DNA of 64,000 nucleotides from positions 124,001 to 188,000 of the forward strand of contig NZ_JACCBY010000001.1 of the NCBI RefSeq assembly GCF_013409985.1. The letters are read 5' to 3'. This stretch comes from Sphingomonas melonis (GTDB lineage: Bacteria; Pseudomonadota; Alphaproteobacteria; Sphingomonadales; Sphingomonadaceae). The notes beneath the pieces were generated by a model that saw nothing but the letters and a program-made list of their open reading frames with translations, had not been told where the DNA came from and searched no databases. Both the position numbers and the translations under genes were made by a program. Below, piece after piece: positions 24,302 to 34,849 of the stretch; positions within the stretch are counted from its first letter, which is position 1, and each line of letters opens with the position of its first letter.

Positions 24302-26911
24302 ATGCTCGACGCCATGCACTCCATCGCCCAGCCCGATCATGCCGCGACCGGCGCGATCAGCCGCCACGACTATCGCCCGCCCGCCTGGCTGGTGCCGGAG
24401 ACGCGGCTGGTGTTCGACCTCGATCCCGCCGCGACGCGGGTGACCGCGACATTGTCGGTGACGCGCAACGATGCCAGCGGCGATCCGCTGCGGCTCGACG
24501 GCGCCGGCCAGACGCCGCTGGCGGTGCGCGTCGACGGCGTCGCGACCGACGCTTGGCGGGTCGAGGGCGAACAGCTCGTCATCCCGCTCGCCGGTGACGT
24601 CCACACGATCGAGACCGAGGTCGAGATCGCGCCCGAGCGCAACACGCAGCTGATGGGCCTCTATGCCAGCGGCGGCATCCTGTGCACGCAATGCGAGGCG
24701 GAAGGCTTCCGCCGCATCACCTATTTCCCCGACCGGCCCGACGTGCTCAGCCGATATGCGGTGCGGCTGATCGCCGACAAGACGCGCTATCCCGTGCTGC
24801 TCGCCAACGGCGACCCGATCGCGACGGGCGACCTCGACGATGGCCGCCATTGGGCGGAGTGGAACGACCCCTTCCCCAAGCCCTCCTATCTGTTCGCGCT
24901 GGTCGCCGGCGACCTCGCGGTCAATCGCGGCGAGTTCACCACCCAATCGGGCCGGACAGTGCAGCTCGGCATCTGGGTGCGCGCCGGCGACATCGACAAG
25001 ACCCACCACGCGTTGCGCGCGCTCGAACTGGCGATGGCGTGGGACGAGCGCGTCTACGGCCGCGAATATGACCTCGACGTGTTCAACATCGTCGCCGTCG
25101 ACGATTTCAACTTCGGCGCGATGGAGAACAAGGGGCTGAATATCTTCAACAGCCGCTACATCCTCGCCGATCCCGACACCGCGACGGATTACGATTACGA
25201 CGCGATCGCCGCGGTGGTGGCGCACGAATATTTCCACAACTGGTCGGGCAACCGCATCACCTGCCGCGACTGGTTCCAGCTCAGCCTGAAGGAAGGCTTC
25301 ACCGTCTATCGCGACCAGGGCTTCTCGGCGGACCAGGGATCGGCCGCGGTCAAGCGGATCGAGGACGTGCGCGGCCTGCGCGCGGCGCAGTTCCCCGAGG
25401 ATGCCGGGCCGCTCGCGCATCCGGTACGCCCGGAAAGCTATCTGGAGATCAGCAACTTCTACACGGCGACGATCTACAACAAGGGTGCCGAGCTGATCCG
25501 CATGATGGCGACGATCCTGGGGCCGCAGGCGTTCCGCGCCGCCACCGACCTGTATTTCACCCGCTTCGACGGCACTGCCGCGACCTGCGAGGATTTCGTC
25601 GCCTGCATGGAAGAGGCGAGCGGCAAGGACCTGACGCAGTTCCGCTTGTGGTACAGCCAGGCGGGAACGCCGCGCGTCGCCGCCAGCCTGACGCATCTCG
25701 CCGGTGAGGGCCGCGCGACGCTGCGCCTCGCCCAGCACGTGCCGGCGACGCCGGGCCAACCCGACAAGCAGCCGATGGTGCTGCCGCTGAAGATCAAGGT
25801 GTTCGGCGCCGAGACCGGCCGCGCGCTCGGCGACGAGCAACTGGTGCTGCTCGACGAGGCGGCGAGCACGATCGTGTTCGACGGCATCACCGAACGGCCG
25901 GTGCTGTCGGTCAACCGCGGCTTCTCCGCGCCGGTGATCATCGAGAGCGACCGGTCGGCGGCCGACCTCGCCTTCCTCAGCGCGCACGACGACGATCCCT
26001 TTGCGCGCTACGAGGCGATGCAGCAATTGATGCTCGACACGCTGGTCGCGACGACGATCGAGGGGCGGCCGGACAATGACGCGGTGATCACCGCGGTCGC
26101 CAACACGCTCGACGACCGGACGCTCGACCCGGCCTTCGTCGCCGAGGCGGTGCTGCTGCCGTCGGAGAGCTTCATCGGCGACCAGCTCGCGATGGTCGAC
26201 CCGGAGGCGATCTTCCGGGCGCGCGAAGGGCTGCGCAAGGCGCTGGGGCTGCGGCTCGCCGATCGCTGGCGCGATGCCTATGAGCGCGCGCCGACGGTGC
26301 CTTATGTCTATACCCCGGCGGCCAAGGGCGATCGCCGGCTGCGTAGCGTCGCGCTCGGCTATATCGCGGCGAGCGGTGCCGACGATGCCGCGACGATCGC
26401 CTTCCGCCAGTTCGAACAGGCCGATAACATGACCGACCGGCAGGGCGCGCTCGGCACGCTCGCCAACGGCTATTCGGACGAGCGCGAAGCGGCGCTCGAC
26501 ATCTTCTACCATCGCTATGCCGGCAATTCGCTGGTGATCGACAAATGGTTCCAGACGCAGGCGCTGTCGTCGCGCGACGATACCGGGCAGCTGGTCGCCG
26601 AGCTGGCGCGGCATCCCGACTTCACGCTGGCCAATCCCAATCGCGCGCGGTCGCTGGTCGGGGCGTTCGGGGCGAACCAGCGCGCATTCCATGCGGCGGA
26701 CGGGTCGGGCTATCGCTTCCTCGCCGACCAGCTGATCGCGCTCGACAAGCTCAACCCGCAGACCGCGGCGAAGCTGCTGCCGCCGCTGGCGCGCTGGCGC
26801 CGGTTCGACCCGGACCGCGCGGCGCTGATGCGGGCCGAGCTGGAGCGGATCGTCGCGACGCCCGGCCTGTCGAAGGACGTGTTCGAACAGGCGTCGAAAA
26901 GCCTGGGATAA
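24302..26911 (+). CDS. pepN: Aminopeptidase N (M1 family)
   Basis: The start chosen is the ATG at 24302 (MLDAMHSIAQPD), giving 869 residues, close to E. coli PepN (870); earlier in-frame ATGs (24263, 24281) and a later one (24314) are possible. Early sequence ISRHDYRPPAWLVPETRLVF aligns with the family. The substrate motif FNFGAMENKGLNIFN and zinc motif VVAHEYFHNWSGN with the downstream glutamate in LKEGFTVYRDQ define an M1 peptidase. The C-terminal half is the helical PepN-type domain. It is a cytosolic broad-specificity aminopeptidase. Confidence 0.95.
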   Translation: MLDAMHSIAQPDHAATGAISRHDYRPPAWLVPETRLVFDLDPAATRVTATLSVTRNDASGDPLRLDGAGQTPLAVRVDGVATDAWRVEGEQLVIPLAGDVHTIETEVEIAPERNTQLMGLYASGGILCTQCEAEGFRRITYFPDRPDVLSRYAVRLIADKTRYPVLLANGDPIATGDLDDGRHWAEWNDPFPKPSYLFALVAGDLAVNRGEFTTQSGRTVQLGIWVRAGDIDKTHHALRALELAMAWDERVYGREYDLDVFNIVAVDDFNFGAMENKGLNIFNSRYILADPDTATDYDYDAIAAVVAHEYFHNWSGNRITCRDWFQLSLKEGFTVYRDQGFSADQGSAAVKRIEDVRGLRAAQFPEDAGPLAHPVRPESYLEISNFYTATIYNKGAELIRMMATILGPQAFRAATDLYFTRFDGTAATCEDFVACMEEASGKDLTQFRLWYSQAGTPRVAASLTHLAGEGRATLRLAQHVPATPGQPDKQPMVLPLKIKVFGAETGRALGDEQLVLLDEAASTIVFDGITERPVLSVNRGFSAPVIIESDRSAADLAFLSAHDDDPFARYEAMQQLMLDTLVATTIEGRPDNDAVITAVANTLDDRTLDPAFVAEAVLLPSESFIGDQLAMVDPEAIFRAREGLRKALGLRLADRWRDAYERAPTVPYVYTPAAKGDRRLRSVALGYIAASGADDAATIAFRQFEQADNMTDRQGALGTLANGYSDEREAALDIFYHRYAGNSLVIDKWFQTQALSSRDDTGQLVAELARHPDFTLANPNRARSLVGAFGANQRAFHAADGSGYRFLADQLIALDKLNPQTAAKLLPPLARWRRFDPDRAALMRAELERIVATPGLSKDVFEQASKSLG

Positions 26912-26975
26912 GGGTCGCACCGACCGCCCGTCACTCGGCAGGACCAGGTGACGGGACGTCGGGCGACGGGGCTCC

Positions 26976-27491
26976 TTACGCCTCGACGGCGTCTGCGCGG
27001 GCGTTGATCTTGCTGGTCGCGAGCTGGGTCAGCTTCTCGTCGGTCGCCTTTTCCTCGTCGAGCGTCTGCTGATACAGCGCGGCGCTCTCGGTGCGGCCGA
27101 GCTGCTTGGCCCAGGTGACGAGCGTGCCGTAACGGCTGATCTCGTAATGCTCGACCGCCTGCGCCGCCGCGGTCAGCGCCGCGTCGAGCACCGCCTTGTC
27201 GCTCACCTCGCCGGCGACCTCATTGGCCTCCTTGATGATGCCGTCGATCGCCGGGCAGGTCGCGCCCTTGGGCTGGCGGCCCTCGATCTCGAAGACGCGG
27301 CGCAGGCGCTCGATCTGGCCTTCCGTCTCCCGCAGATGCTGTTCGAAGCCTTGGCGCAATTGCACGTCGGTCGCCTTCGCGATCATCTTGGGCAGCGCCT
27401 TGGTGATCTGCTGCTCGGCGTAATAGATGTCCTCGAGCTGATGGACGTAGAGATCCTCGAAGGTCGCGATGTCCTTGCTGAACAGGCCCAT
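26976..27491 (-). CDS. Ferritin-like protein, YciE/DUF892 family
   Basis: The 171-residue product is wholly helical in appearance. The family opening IATFEDLYVHQLEDIYYAEQ is clear, with repeated E..H type residues (FEQHLRETEGQIERL, VEHYEISRYGTL). DUF892 proteins form ferritin-like four-helix bundles linked to stress and are often in general stress regulons. It is divergent from the S41 peptidase gene and monocistronic. It is unrelated in sequence to the ferritin-like quartet at 33802-38279. Confidence 0.92.
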   Translation of the reverse strand: MGLFSKDIATFEDLYVHQLEDIYYAEQQITKALPKMIAKATDVQLRQGFEQHLRETEGQIERLRRVFEIEGRQPKGATCPAIDGIIKEANEVAGEVSDKAVLDAALTAAAQAVEHYEISRYGTLVTWAKQLGRTESAALYQQTLDEEKATDEKLTQLATSKINARADAVEA

Positions 27492-27661
27492 GGTCGTTCT
27501 CCGTCATGCGGTGGGTGTCGGGCGCTGCAACGTGCCGACCGGCGGGGCGGTTGCGTGCGCGGTGCAGGAATCGCCCGTCGATCCGCTTCCGGGTGCGATC
27601 GCGATTGCCGCCGCATCTCGGCTGGCCTAAACTTCGGCCGGTCGGGGTGGGGAGACAATCG

Positions 27662-29131
27662 GTGGCGATACGGCGTTCGGTGACGGCTCTGGCGATCAGC
27701 GCCATGCTGGCGAGCTGCGGTGGCAGCGACAGCGGCGGCGGATCGTCGATCGGGGGCACGGCCCCGACGACCAGCACGCCGGCCCCGACCCCCACGCCCA
27801 GCCCGATCGCGGCCGCCGGATGCTCGATACGCGAGCGGCAGAACTGGGTGACGGAGCAGATGCGCGAATGGTATCTGTTCTACGACACGCTGCCGGCCAA
27901 CCCGAACCCGGCAGGCTATGCCACCGTCGAATCCTATCTCGATTCGCTGACCGCGACCGCACGATCGCAGAACAAGGATCGCTATTTCACCTATCTGACC
28001 TCGATCAAGGAAGAGGATGCCTATTATTCCTCCGGATCGACCGCGGGCTTCGGCTGGCGGTTCGGGCTGACCGCCGACGGGCATCTCTATGTGACCGAAG
28101 CGTTCGAGGGCGCGCCGGGCCTTGCCGCGGGCGTCGACCGCGGTGCCGAGATCCTCGCGATCGGCACCAGCGCGAGCAACCTGCAGACGGTCGCCAGCCT
28201 GCTCCAGAGCGACAGCACCGGCGCCGCGCTGAACAACGCGCTCGGCGAGGACACGGCGGGGACGACCCGCTATTTCCAGGTCCAGGACGCCAGCGGCACC
28301 CGCACCGTATCGGTCGCCAAGAGCGACTTCACGCTCGATCCGGTGTCGAGCCGCTATGGCGCGCAGATCATCACGGATGGTGGCCAGCGCTATGGCTATG
28401 TCAACCTGCGCACCTTCATCAGCACCGCCGATCCGGCGCTGCGCGCCGCCTTCGCGCGGTTCAAGGCGGCGGGGATCACCAACATCATCGTCGACCTGCG
28501 CTATAACGGCGGCGGCGCGCTGCCGATCGCCGAGCTGTTCACCAATCTGCTCGGCGCCAACCGCTCGACCCGCGACGTGATGAGCTATGTCAGCTATCGC
28601 CCCGAGAAAGCGGCGCTGAACGAGACGACCTATTTCACCCCGCAAGCGCAATCGGTCGCCGCGACCCGCATCGCCTTCATCGGCACCGGCGGCACCGCCT
28701 CGGCGAGCGAATATGTCATCAACGCCTATATCCCCTATCTCCATGCCAATGCCGGGCTGATCGGCACCAATACCTATGGCAAGCCGGTCGGCCAGATCGC
28801 GCGGAGCAATGTCGGCTGCGACGACCGGTTGCGGGTGATCGCCATCGCATTGCAGAATGCGGCACGGCAGGGCGCCTATTACAACGGCCTCGCCGATACG
28901 GTGGAGGCGAGCTGCCAGGCGGCGGACGACATCCGGTATCCCATGGGCGACCCGCGCGAGGCGTCGACGCGCTCGGCGCTCGACTTCCTGCAGGGCAAGA
29001 GCTGCACCCGCGTCGCGCCGGCGGCGGGCGCCGGGGCGCATGCGCTGTCGGTGGCGATGCCGCGCGAGGCGCTGATGCCGACCGGGCCGCGCGTCTCCAC
29101 CGCGCAGCGCGAGGTGCCGGGGCTGTTCTAA
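27662..29131 (+). CDS. S41-family peptidase, lipoprotein
   Basis: The start is the GTG at 27662 after GGGGAG: the protein then begins VAIRRSVTALAISAMLASCG, a lipoprotein signal peptide with lipobox LASC (the cysteine near residue 19). A Thr/Pro-rich linker follows (TSTPAPTPTPSP), then an N-terminal S41 region with a PDZ-like segment (GAPGLAAGVDRGAEILAIG) and the tail-specific protease core GYVNLRTFISTAD, VDLRYNGGGALPIAELF, catalytic serine in GGTASASEYVINA and lysine in NTYGKPVGQ. The 489-residue protein is probably an outer-membrane or periplasmic serine protease. Confidence 0.9.
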   Translation: MAIRRSVTALAISAMLASCGGSDSGGGSSIGGTAPTTSTPAPTPTPSPIAAAGCSIRERQNWVTEQMREWYLFYDTLPANPNPAGYATVESYLDSLTATARSQNKDRYFTYLTSIKEEDAYYSSGSTAGFGWRFGLTADGHLYVTEAFEGAPGLAAGVDRGAEILAIGTSASNLQTVASLLQSDSTGAALNNALGEDTAGTTRYFQVQDASGTRTVSVAKSDFTLDPVSSRYGAQIITDGGQRYGYVNLRTFISTADPALRAAFARFKAAGITNIIVDLRYNGGGALPIAELFTNLLGANRSTRDVMSYVSYRPEKAALNETTYFTPQAQSVAATRIAFIGTGGTASASEYVINAYIPYLHANAGLIGTNTYGKPVGQIARSNVGCDDRLRVIAIALQNAARQGAYYNGLADTVEASCQAADDIRYPMGDPREASTRSALDFLQGKSCTRVAPAAGAGAHALSVAMPREALMPTGPRVSTAQREVPGLF

Positions 29132-29197
29132 CCCGCCCTCCACGCTGTAAGGGCGTCGCCCTGGACCAGCGGGTTCGTGGGCTTTGGGGGATATGCC

Positions 29198-29515
29198 ATG
29201 CAGAATGACGACGACAGCTTCGTGTACGACGAGGCGACCGGCGAGTGGATCAGCGCGGCGGATGCCGCCGCCGCCGCCAAGAGCACGCCCGCCGAGGGCG
29301 CGGTCGAGGTGCGCGATTCGGTCGGCAACCTGCTCGCCGACGGCGATCAGGTGACGCTGATCAAGGACCTGACCGTCAAGGGCGCGGGCCAGACGCTGAA
29401 GCGCGGCACGCTGATCAAGAGCATCCGGCTGACCGGCGATGCGCAGGAGATCGACTGCAAGTTCGACGGCATCAAGGGACTCGTCCTGCGCGCCGAGTTC
29501 GTCCGCAAGCGCTGA
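29198..29515 (+). CDS. PhnA/YjdM-domain protein lacking the zinc ribbon
   Basis: The ATG at 29198 has GGGGGA seven bases upstream and is preferred over an in-frame GTG at 29177. The 105-residue product carries the C-terminal PhnA domain: VEVRDSVGNLLADGDQVTLI, KDLTVKGAGQTLKRGTLIKS and EIDCKFDGIKGLVLRAEFV. The family's usual N-terminal zinc ribbon with two CxxC pairs is absent, replaced by an acidic/alanine-rich segment. The family was once linked to phosphonate use, but that role is not supported; function is unknown. The ung start codon follows its stop directly. Confidence 0.88.
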   Translation: MQNDDDSFVYDEATGEWISAADAAAAAKSTPAEGAVEVRDSVGNLLADGDQVTLIKDLTVKGAGQTLKRGTLIKSIRLTGDAQEIDCKFDGIKGLVLRAEFVRKR

Positions 29516-30196
29516 ATGCCGCCGCGGATCGATCCGAGCTGGACGGCGGCGCTCGCCGACGCACTGGCCTGCCCGAGCCTCGCGGCGCTCGACGCCTTCC
29601 TCGCCGCCGAGGCGGCGGCGGGCAAGGCGATCTTCCCGCCCGCCGAGGACCGGTTCCGCGCGCTCGAACTGACGCCGCTCGACCGGGTGCGGGTCGTGAT
29701 CCTGGGGCAGGACCCGTATCACGGGCCGGGACAGGCGCATGGCCTGAGCTTCTCGGTCCGGCCGGGGGTCAAGCCGCCGCCCAGCCTCGTCAACATCTAC
29801 AAGGAGCTGCACGCCGACCTCGGCATCGCGCCGGCGCGGCACGGCTTCCTCGAGCCCTGGGCGCGGCAGGGCGTGCTGCTGCTCAACACGGTGATGAGCG
29901 TGGAGAGCGGCCGCGCCGCCTCGCATCGCGAGCGCGGCTGGGAGCGATTCACCGATGCGGTGATCCATGCGGTCGCCGCCAAACCCGATCCGGTCGTTTT
30001 CCTGCTATGGGGCGCGCATGCGCAGAAGAAGGCGGGGTTCGTGACGCGCGCCGAGCATCTGGTGCTGTCCGCGCCGCACCCCTCGCCGCTCTCCGCCTAC
30101 AAGGGCTGGTTCGGCAGCCGGCCGTTCAGCCAGGCCAACGCCTTTCTGACCGCGCACGGCGTCGCCCCGATCGATTGGGCGCTGCCGACGGAGTGA
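29516..30196 (+). CDS. ung: Uracil-DNA glycosylase, family 1
   Basis: The 226-residue enzyme removes uracil from DNA. The water-activating loop GQDPYHG includes D66, and the leucine-intercalation loop HPSPLSAYKGWFG includes H188; NTVMSVESGRAASH and LLWGAHAQKKAGF are also family-typical. It is translated directly after the PhnA-domain gene (stop TGA and ATG adjacent), so the two are co-transcribed. Confidence 0.96.
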   Translation: MPPRIDPSWTAALADALACPSLAALDAFLAAEAAAGKAIFPPAEDRFRALELTPLDRVRVVILGQDPYHGPGQAHGLSFSVRPGVKPPPSLVNIYKELHADLGIAPARHGFLEPWARQGVLLLNTVMSVESGRAASHRERGWERFTDAVIHAVAAKPDPVVFLLWGAHAQKKAGFVTRAEHLVLSAPHPSPLSAYKGWFGSRPFSQANAFLTAHGVAPIDWALPTE

Positions 30197-30412
30197 TCGA
30201 CGGTCCCGCCGCCGCGGCGGTGGCGGACGTTGCCGACGCTTCCGCTACGTCCCCACCGCATGGCGTTCGGGACTATGGTGTGGCCGGGTCAGCGGCTCGC
30301 CCACGTCGCAGAATAGGACGGCGGCGGCGGCCAAGGCGGGCAGATTGCAGCGAGCGTGGCGTAGGGGCATCCTACATGGCATGACGGCCCTATCGGCGTG
30401 GATAGCCCACGA

Positions 30413-30441
30413 TTGACATTGGACAGGTCGTTGTCCATCTT
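30413..30441 (+). promoter_or_regulatory. Promoter/operator of the Phd-YoeB toxin-antitoxin operon
   Basis: A TTGACA box at 30413-30418 overlaps the left side of an inverted repeat TGGACA-N6-TGTCCA (30420-30425 and 30432-30437). Phd/YefM antitoxins bind palindromes with their toxin to repress their own operon. If the -10 element lies 17 bases after TTGACA (30436-30441), transcription would begin close to the ATG at 30448, suggesting a leaderless mRNA. The -10 match is poor. Confidence 0.5.
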
Positions 30442-30447
30442 TCTGCC

Positions 30448-30693
30448 ATGCAGGCCGTCAGCTATTCCGAAGCGCGCGAAAATCTGAAGTCGATGATCGA
30501 CAAGGTCGTGGCCGACCGTGCGCCGCTCGCCATTACCCGGCAGCGCGGCGAAGGCGCCGTGTTGATCTCGGCGAGCGAATGGGCGTCGATCGAGGAAACG
30601 CTGTACCTATTGCGATCACCAAAGAATGCGGAGCGTCTGCTTGAGGCAGTGCGCGGCTTCGAGGCAGGTGGCGAAGGCCTTCCGCTGCCGTGA
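30448..30693 (+). CDS. Antitoxin, Phd/YefM family
   Basis: The 81-residue product matches the Phd/YefM fold: MQAVSYSEARENLKSMIDKV is the DNA-binding N-terminus and AVLISASEWASIEETLYLLR the central region, with a short C-terminal tail expected to wrap the toxin. Its stop overlaps the toxin start by four bases (ATGA). It should neutralise the YoeB-like toxin and autorepress from the palindrome upstream. Confidence 0.93.
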   Translation: MQAVSYSEARENLKSMIDKVVADRAPLAITRQRGEGAVLISASEWASIEETLYLLRSPKNAERLLEAVRGFEAGGEGLPLP

Positions 30694-30956
30694 AGGTCGC
30701 GTTCTGGCCGACGGCGTGGGATGATTACCGCCATTGTCAGGACCATGACGCCAAGCTCTGCGACAAGATCAACGTATTGATCGAGGAATGTCGCCGCGAT
30801 CCGTTCAAGGGGACAGGCAAGCCGGAACCGCTCGGCGGTAATTTGTCCGGCTGGTGGTCGCGCCGGATCAACCACGAGCATCGTCTGGTGTATCGCGTCG
30901 CCGGCAGCGGACCTGACCAAAGTTTGCAGATCGCGCAATGCCGGTATCATTATTGA
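30690..30956 (+). CDS. yoeB: Toxin YoeB (Txe/YoeB family mRNA interferase)
   Basis: The 88-residue product aligns over its full length with YoeB. Catalytic residues E46 (GKPEPL) and R65 (EHRLVY) fall at the same numbers as in E. coli YoeB, and the terminal CRYHY is preserved with H87 and Y88. It is a ribosome-dependent RNase that cleaves mRNA in the A site and is held inactive by the upstream antitoxin. The pair forms a complete type II toxin-antitoxin module. Confidence 0.94.
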   Translation: MKVAFWPTAWDDYRHCQDHDAKLCDKINVLIEECRRDPFKGTGKPEPLGGNLSGWWSRRINHEHRLVYRVAGSGPDQSLQIAQCRYHY

Positions 30957-31042
30957 GCGCATCGCGCAGACTGCGGCGTGGCGATCATCCTGCGCGCATC
31001 CTTTCTTCCGGCGGTCGGTTGGATCCCGCAAGGAGATACGCG

Positions 31043-31324
31043 ATGGCGGAAGCTTATTGGAACGGTGTGCGGATCGCGGCGAGCGACGATATCGTCACGG
31101 TCGAGGGGAATGCCTATTTCCCCCGGTCGGCGGTCGACCCTGCGGTGCTGGTCGATAGCGCGACGACGAGCGTCTGCCCGTGGAAAGGCACCGCGCATTA
31201 TCACACGCTGCGCGTCGGCGGCGCGGAGAACCGTGACGCCGCTTGGTATTATCCCACGCCCAAGGATGCCGCAAAGGAGATCACCGACCGTATTGCCTTC
31301 TGGAAGGGCGTCGAGGTCCGCTGA
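31043..31324 (+). CDS. DUF427 domain protein
   Basis: The start is the ATG at 31043 with AGGAGA six bases upstream; the product is 93 residues. The single DUF427 (NTP_transf_9-like) domain shows AYWNGVRIAASDDIVTVEGN, YFPRSAVD, TSVCPWKGTAHYHTLRVGG and AAWYYPTPKDAAKEI. Family function is not established. It follows the toxin-antitoxin module by 86 bases but has its own ribosome site. Confidence 0.92.
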   Translation: MAEAYWNGVRIAASDDIVTVEGNAYFPRSAVDPAVLVDSATTSVCPWKGTAHYHTLRVGGAENRDAAWYYPTPKDAAKEITDRIAFWKGVEVR

Positions 31325-31606
31325 GGGGCCGAAGCGGGATCGTCACCCGCTCCCGACATAGATGAGGCCGGACGGTACGGTGCTGTCGCCACGATAGCCG
31401 GCACGGCCACCATGCGGTGTCGGGCAGCGCCGCCCCAGCCGTCCGCCGGACGCTCGGCGCTTCGACGCAGCGGGCGGCATCAGGGAGCCCTTGCCGATAC
31501 CCGACCGGCACAGAGAGAGGGCACGCGGTCTTCCTCCACGGGCAAGGCGCCGCCGCCGGCCGCCGACGGGCTACACGAATCCCGTCAGCGACTCAGGCAG
31601 CGCGGA

Positions 31607-33595
<1,989 letters not shown>

Positions 33596-33709
33596 AATGA
33601 TCGAATGATACGCGGTTCGGCGGCGAGCGCCAAGCCTATTCCTCCCCTCGCCGAGGCGGCCGCCGCATCGGCTGCGCGGTGATGAGGCTGGGTTTGCGCG
33701 GAGGAAGCC

Positions 33710-33735
33710 GTCACCCCGGAATGAGTCCGGGGCGA
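33710..33735. repeat. Solo arm of the dispersed palindrome
   Basis: GTCACCCCGGAATGAGTCCG followed by GGGCGAC is a single arm of the repeat seen complete at 1674, 13851, 18488 and 42245. It lies between the divergent-coordinate ends of thiC's leader and the ferritin-like genes; no gene is seen in 33600-33801. Confidence 0.65.
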
Positions 33736-33801
33736 CGGGGGCGTTGCGGGCGACGGCGGTCGTAAATGCCTCCCCCCGGGGGGGGAGGGATCGTCCGTAC
33801 G

Positions 33802-34809
33802 TCAGGCGCTGGCGGCGGAGGTGCGGATGTTGCCGTTGATGCCGTTGGGGAAGAACCCGCCGGAGGCGACCGCCGCCCTGTTGAAATAGACGATGTTGAG
33901 CACCTGGCCGGTCGAACGGCCGAAGGCGACACCGTTGGTGTCGGCCGGCACGACATTGGCGGTGGTCGCGTCGCCGATCCCCTCGTCGAGGTTGCTCGTG
34001 CCGTCGAGGCCGTCACGCGCATCGGAGAGCAATTGCGCATTTTTGATGGCGGTCGCGGCGCCGGCCAGCGTCTCGGCGGGGTCGATACCCTTGCGGTAGA
34101 GGACCGAGCGGATCAGGCCGGCGTGATAGCCCTCGGTGGCGAGGATGCCGGCCGCCGCCTCCAGGAACACCTTGTTGACCAGCAACGGCGCGGCGCCCTT
34201 GTACGCCGAGACGCCGACGTCCTCGAACAGATAGGCACCAAGCAGGAAGTTGATGTCGTTGGCATAGGGGTTGAACACCTCGGTCTCGCCGACCACGCGG
34301 GCGGCACGTGCCACGGCGGTGAAGGCGCCCGTGGCGTCGCCGCCGATGTTGATCGCGGGCATCGCCACCGCCGAGCTGCCGAGGATCGTCCGCAGGAAAT
34401 TGACGTGCGCGATCTCGTCATTGGCGATCTCGCGCGCATATTGCGCGACGATCGGGTCCTGGAAATTGACCGCCGCGCCGCCGGTCACGGTGCCGAGCGC
34501 GCCGACGCCGCTGATGATGCTGGACGACAGGCCCTGGCCGAATGCGGCGAAGCTGTAGAAGCTCGCCTCGAGATATTCGAGGTTGAGCGCGAAGTTGAGC
34601 ACGTCGGCATCGGTGCCGACGGTCGGCGTGGTCGCGGTCGGTGTCGGGCTGGGGGTGCTGCTGTTGTCGCCGTCGCCACCGCAGGCGGCGAGCAGCGAGA
34701 GCGCGCCGGCCGAGGCGGCGGCGCCACCGGCATAGCGCAGGAAGTTGCGGCGTTCGGCACGGCGGTCGGCGATCGCGGCGAGGACGGTATCGGTCGGAAG
34801 GTCGGTCAT
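33802..34809 (-). CDS. Tat-exported ferritin-like lipoprotein (quartet member D)
   Basis: From the ATG at 34809 the product is 335 residues. The N-terminus carries a twin-arginine signal (RR at 20-21, RRNFLRYAGG) and a lipobox LAAC with C43. A Thr/Pro linker is followed by a ferritin-like domain whose four helices keep E (NLEYLEASFY), ExxH (DEIAHVNFLR), E (LFEDVGVSAYKG) and ExxH (EGYHAGLIRS). The C-terminal half shares ...VPADTNGVAFGRSTGQVLNI and GGFFPNGINGN with its three paralogues. This resembles the Ferritin_2/desiccation-related family. It is last in the series, 40 bases after member C. An outer- or inner-membrane-anchored periplasmic di-iron protein is inferred. Confidence 0.88.
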   Translation of the reverse strand: MTDLPTDTVLAAIADRRAERRNFLRYAGGAAASAGALSLLAACGGDGDNSSTPSPTPTATTPTVGTDADVLNFALNLEYLEASFYSFAAFGQGLSSSIISGVGALGTVTGGAAVNFQDPIVAQYAREIANDEIAHVNFLRTILGSSAVAMPAINIGGDATGAFTAVARAARVVGETEVFNPYANDINFLLGAYLFEDVGVSAYKGAAPLLVNKVFLEAAAGILATEGYHAGLIRSVLYRKGIDPAETLAGAATAIKNAQLLSDARDGLDGTSNLDEGIGDATTANVVPADTNGVAFGRSTGQVLNIVYFNRAAVASGGFFPNGINGNIRTSAASA

Positions 34810-34849
34810 CGGGTCTATCCCCTGGAAGCGTGTGGTACGGACGGCGGGA

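Noticed and set aside
24140..26920. 926-codon minus-strand frame
   Set aside because: It is antisense to pepN; composition is typical of a GC shadow frame.
27383..29968. 861-codon minus-strand frame
   Set aside because: It is antisense to the S41 peptidase and PhnA-domain genes, and only its last part reads the DUF892 sequence in a wrong frame.
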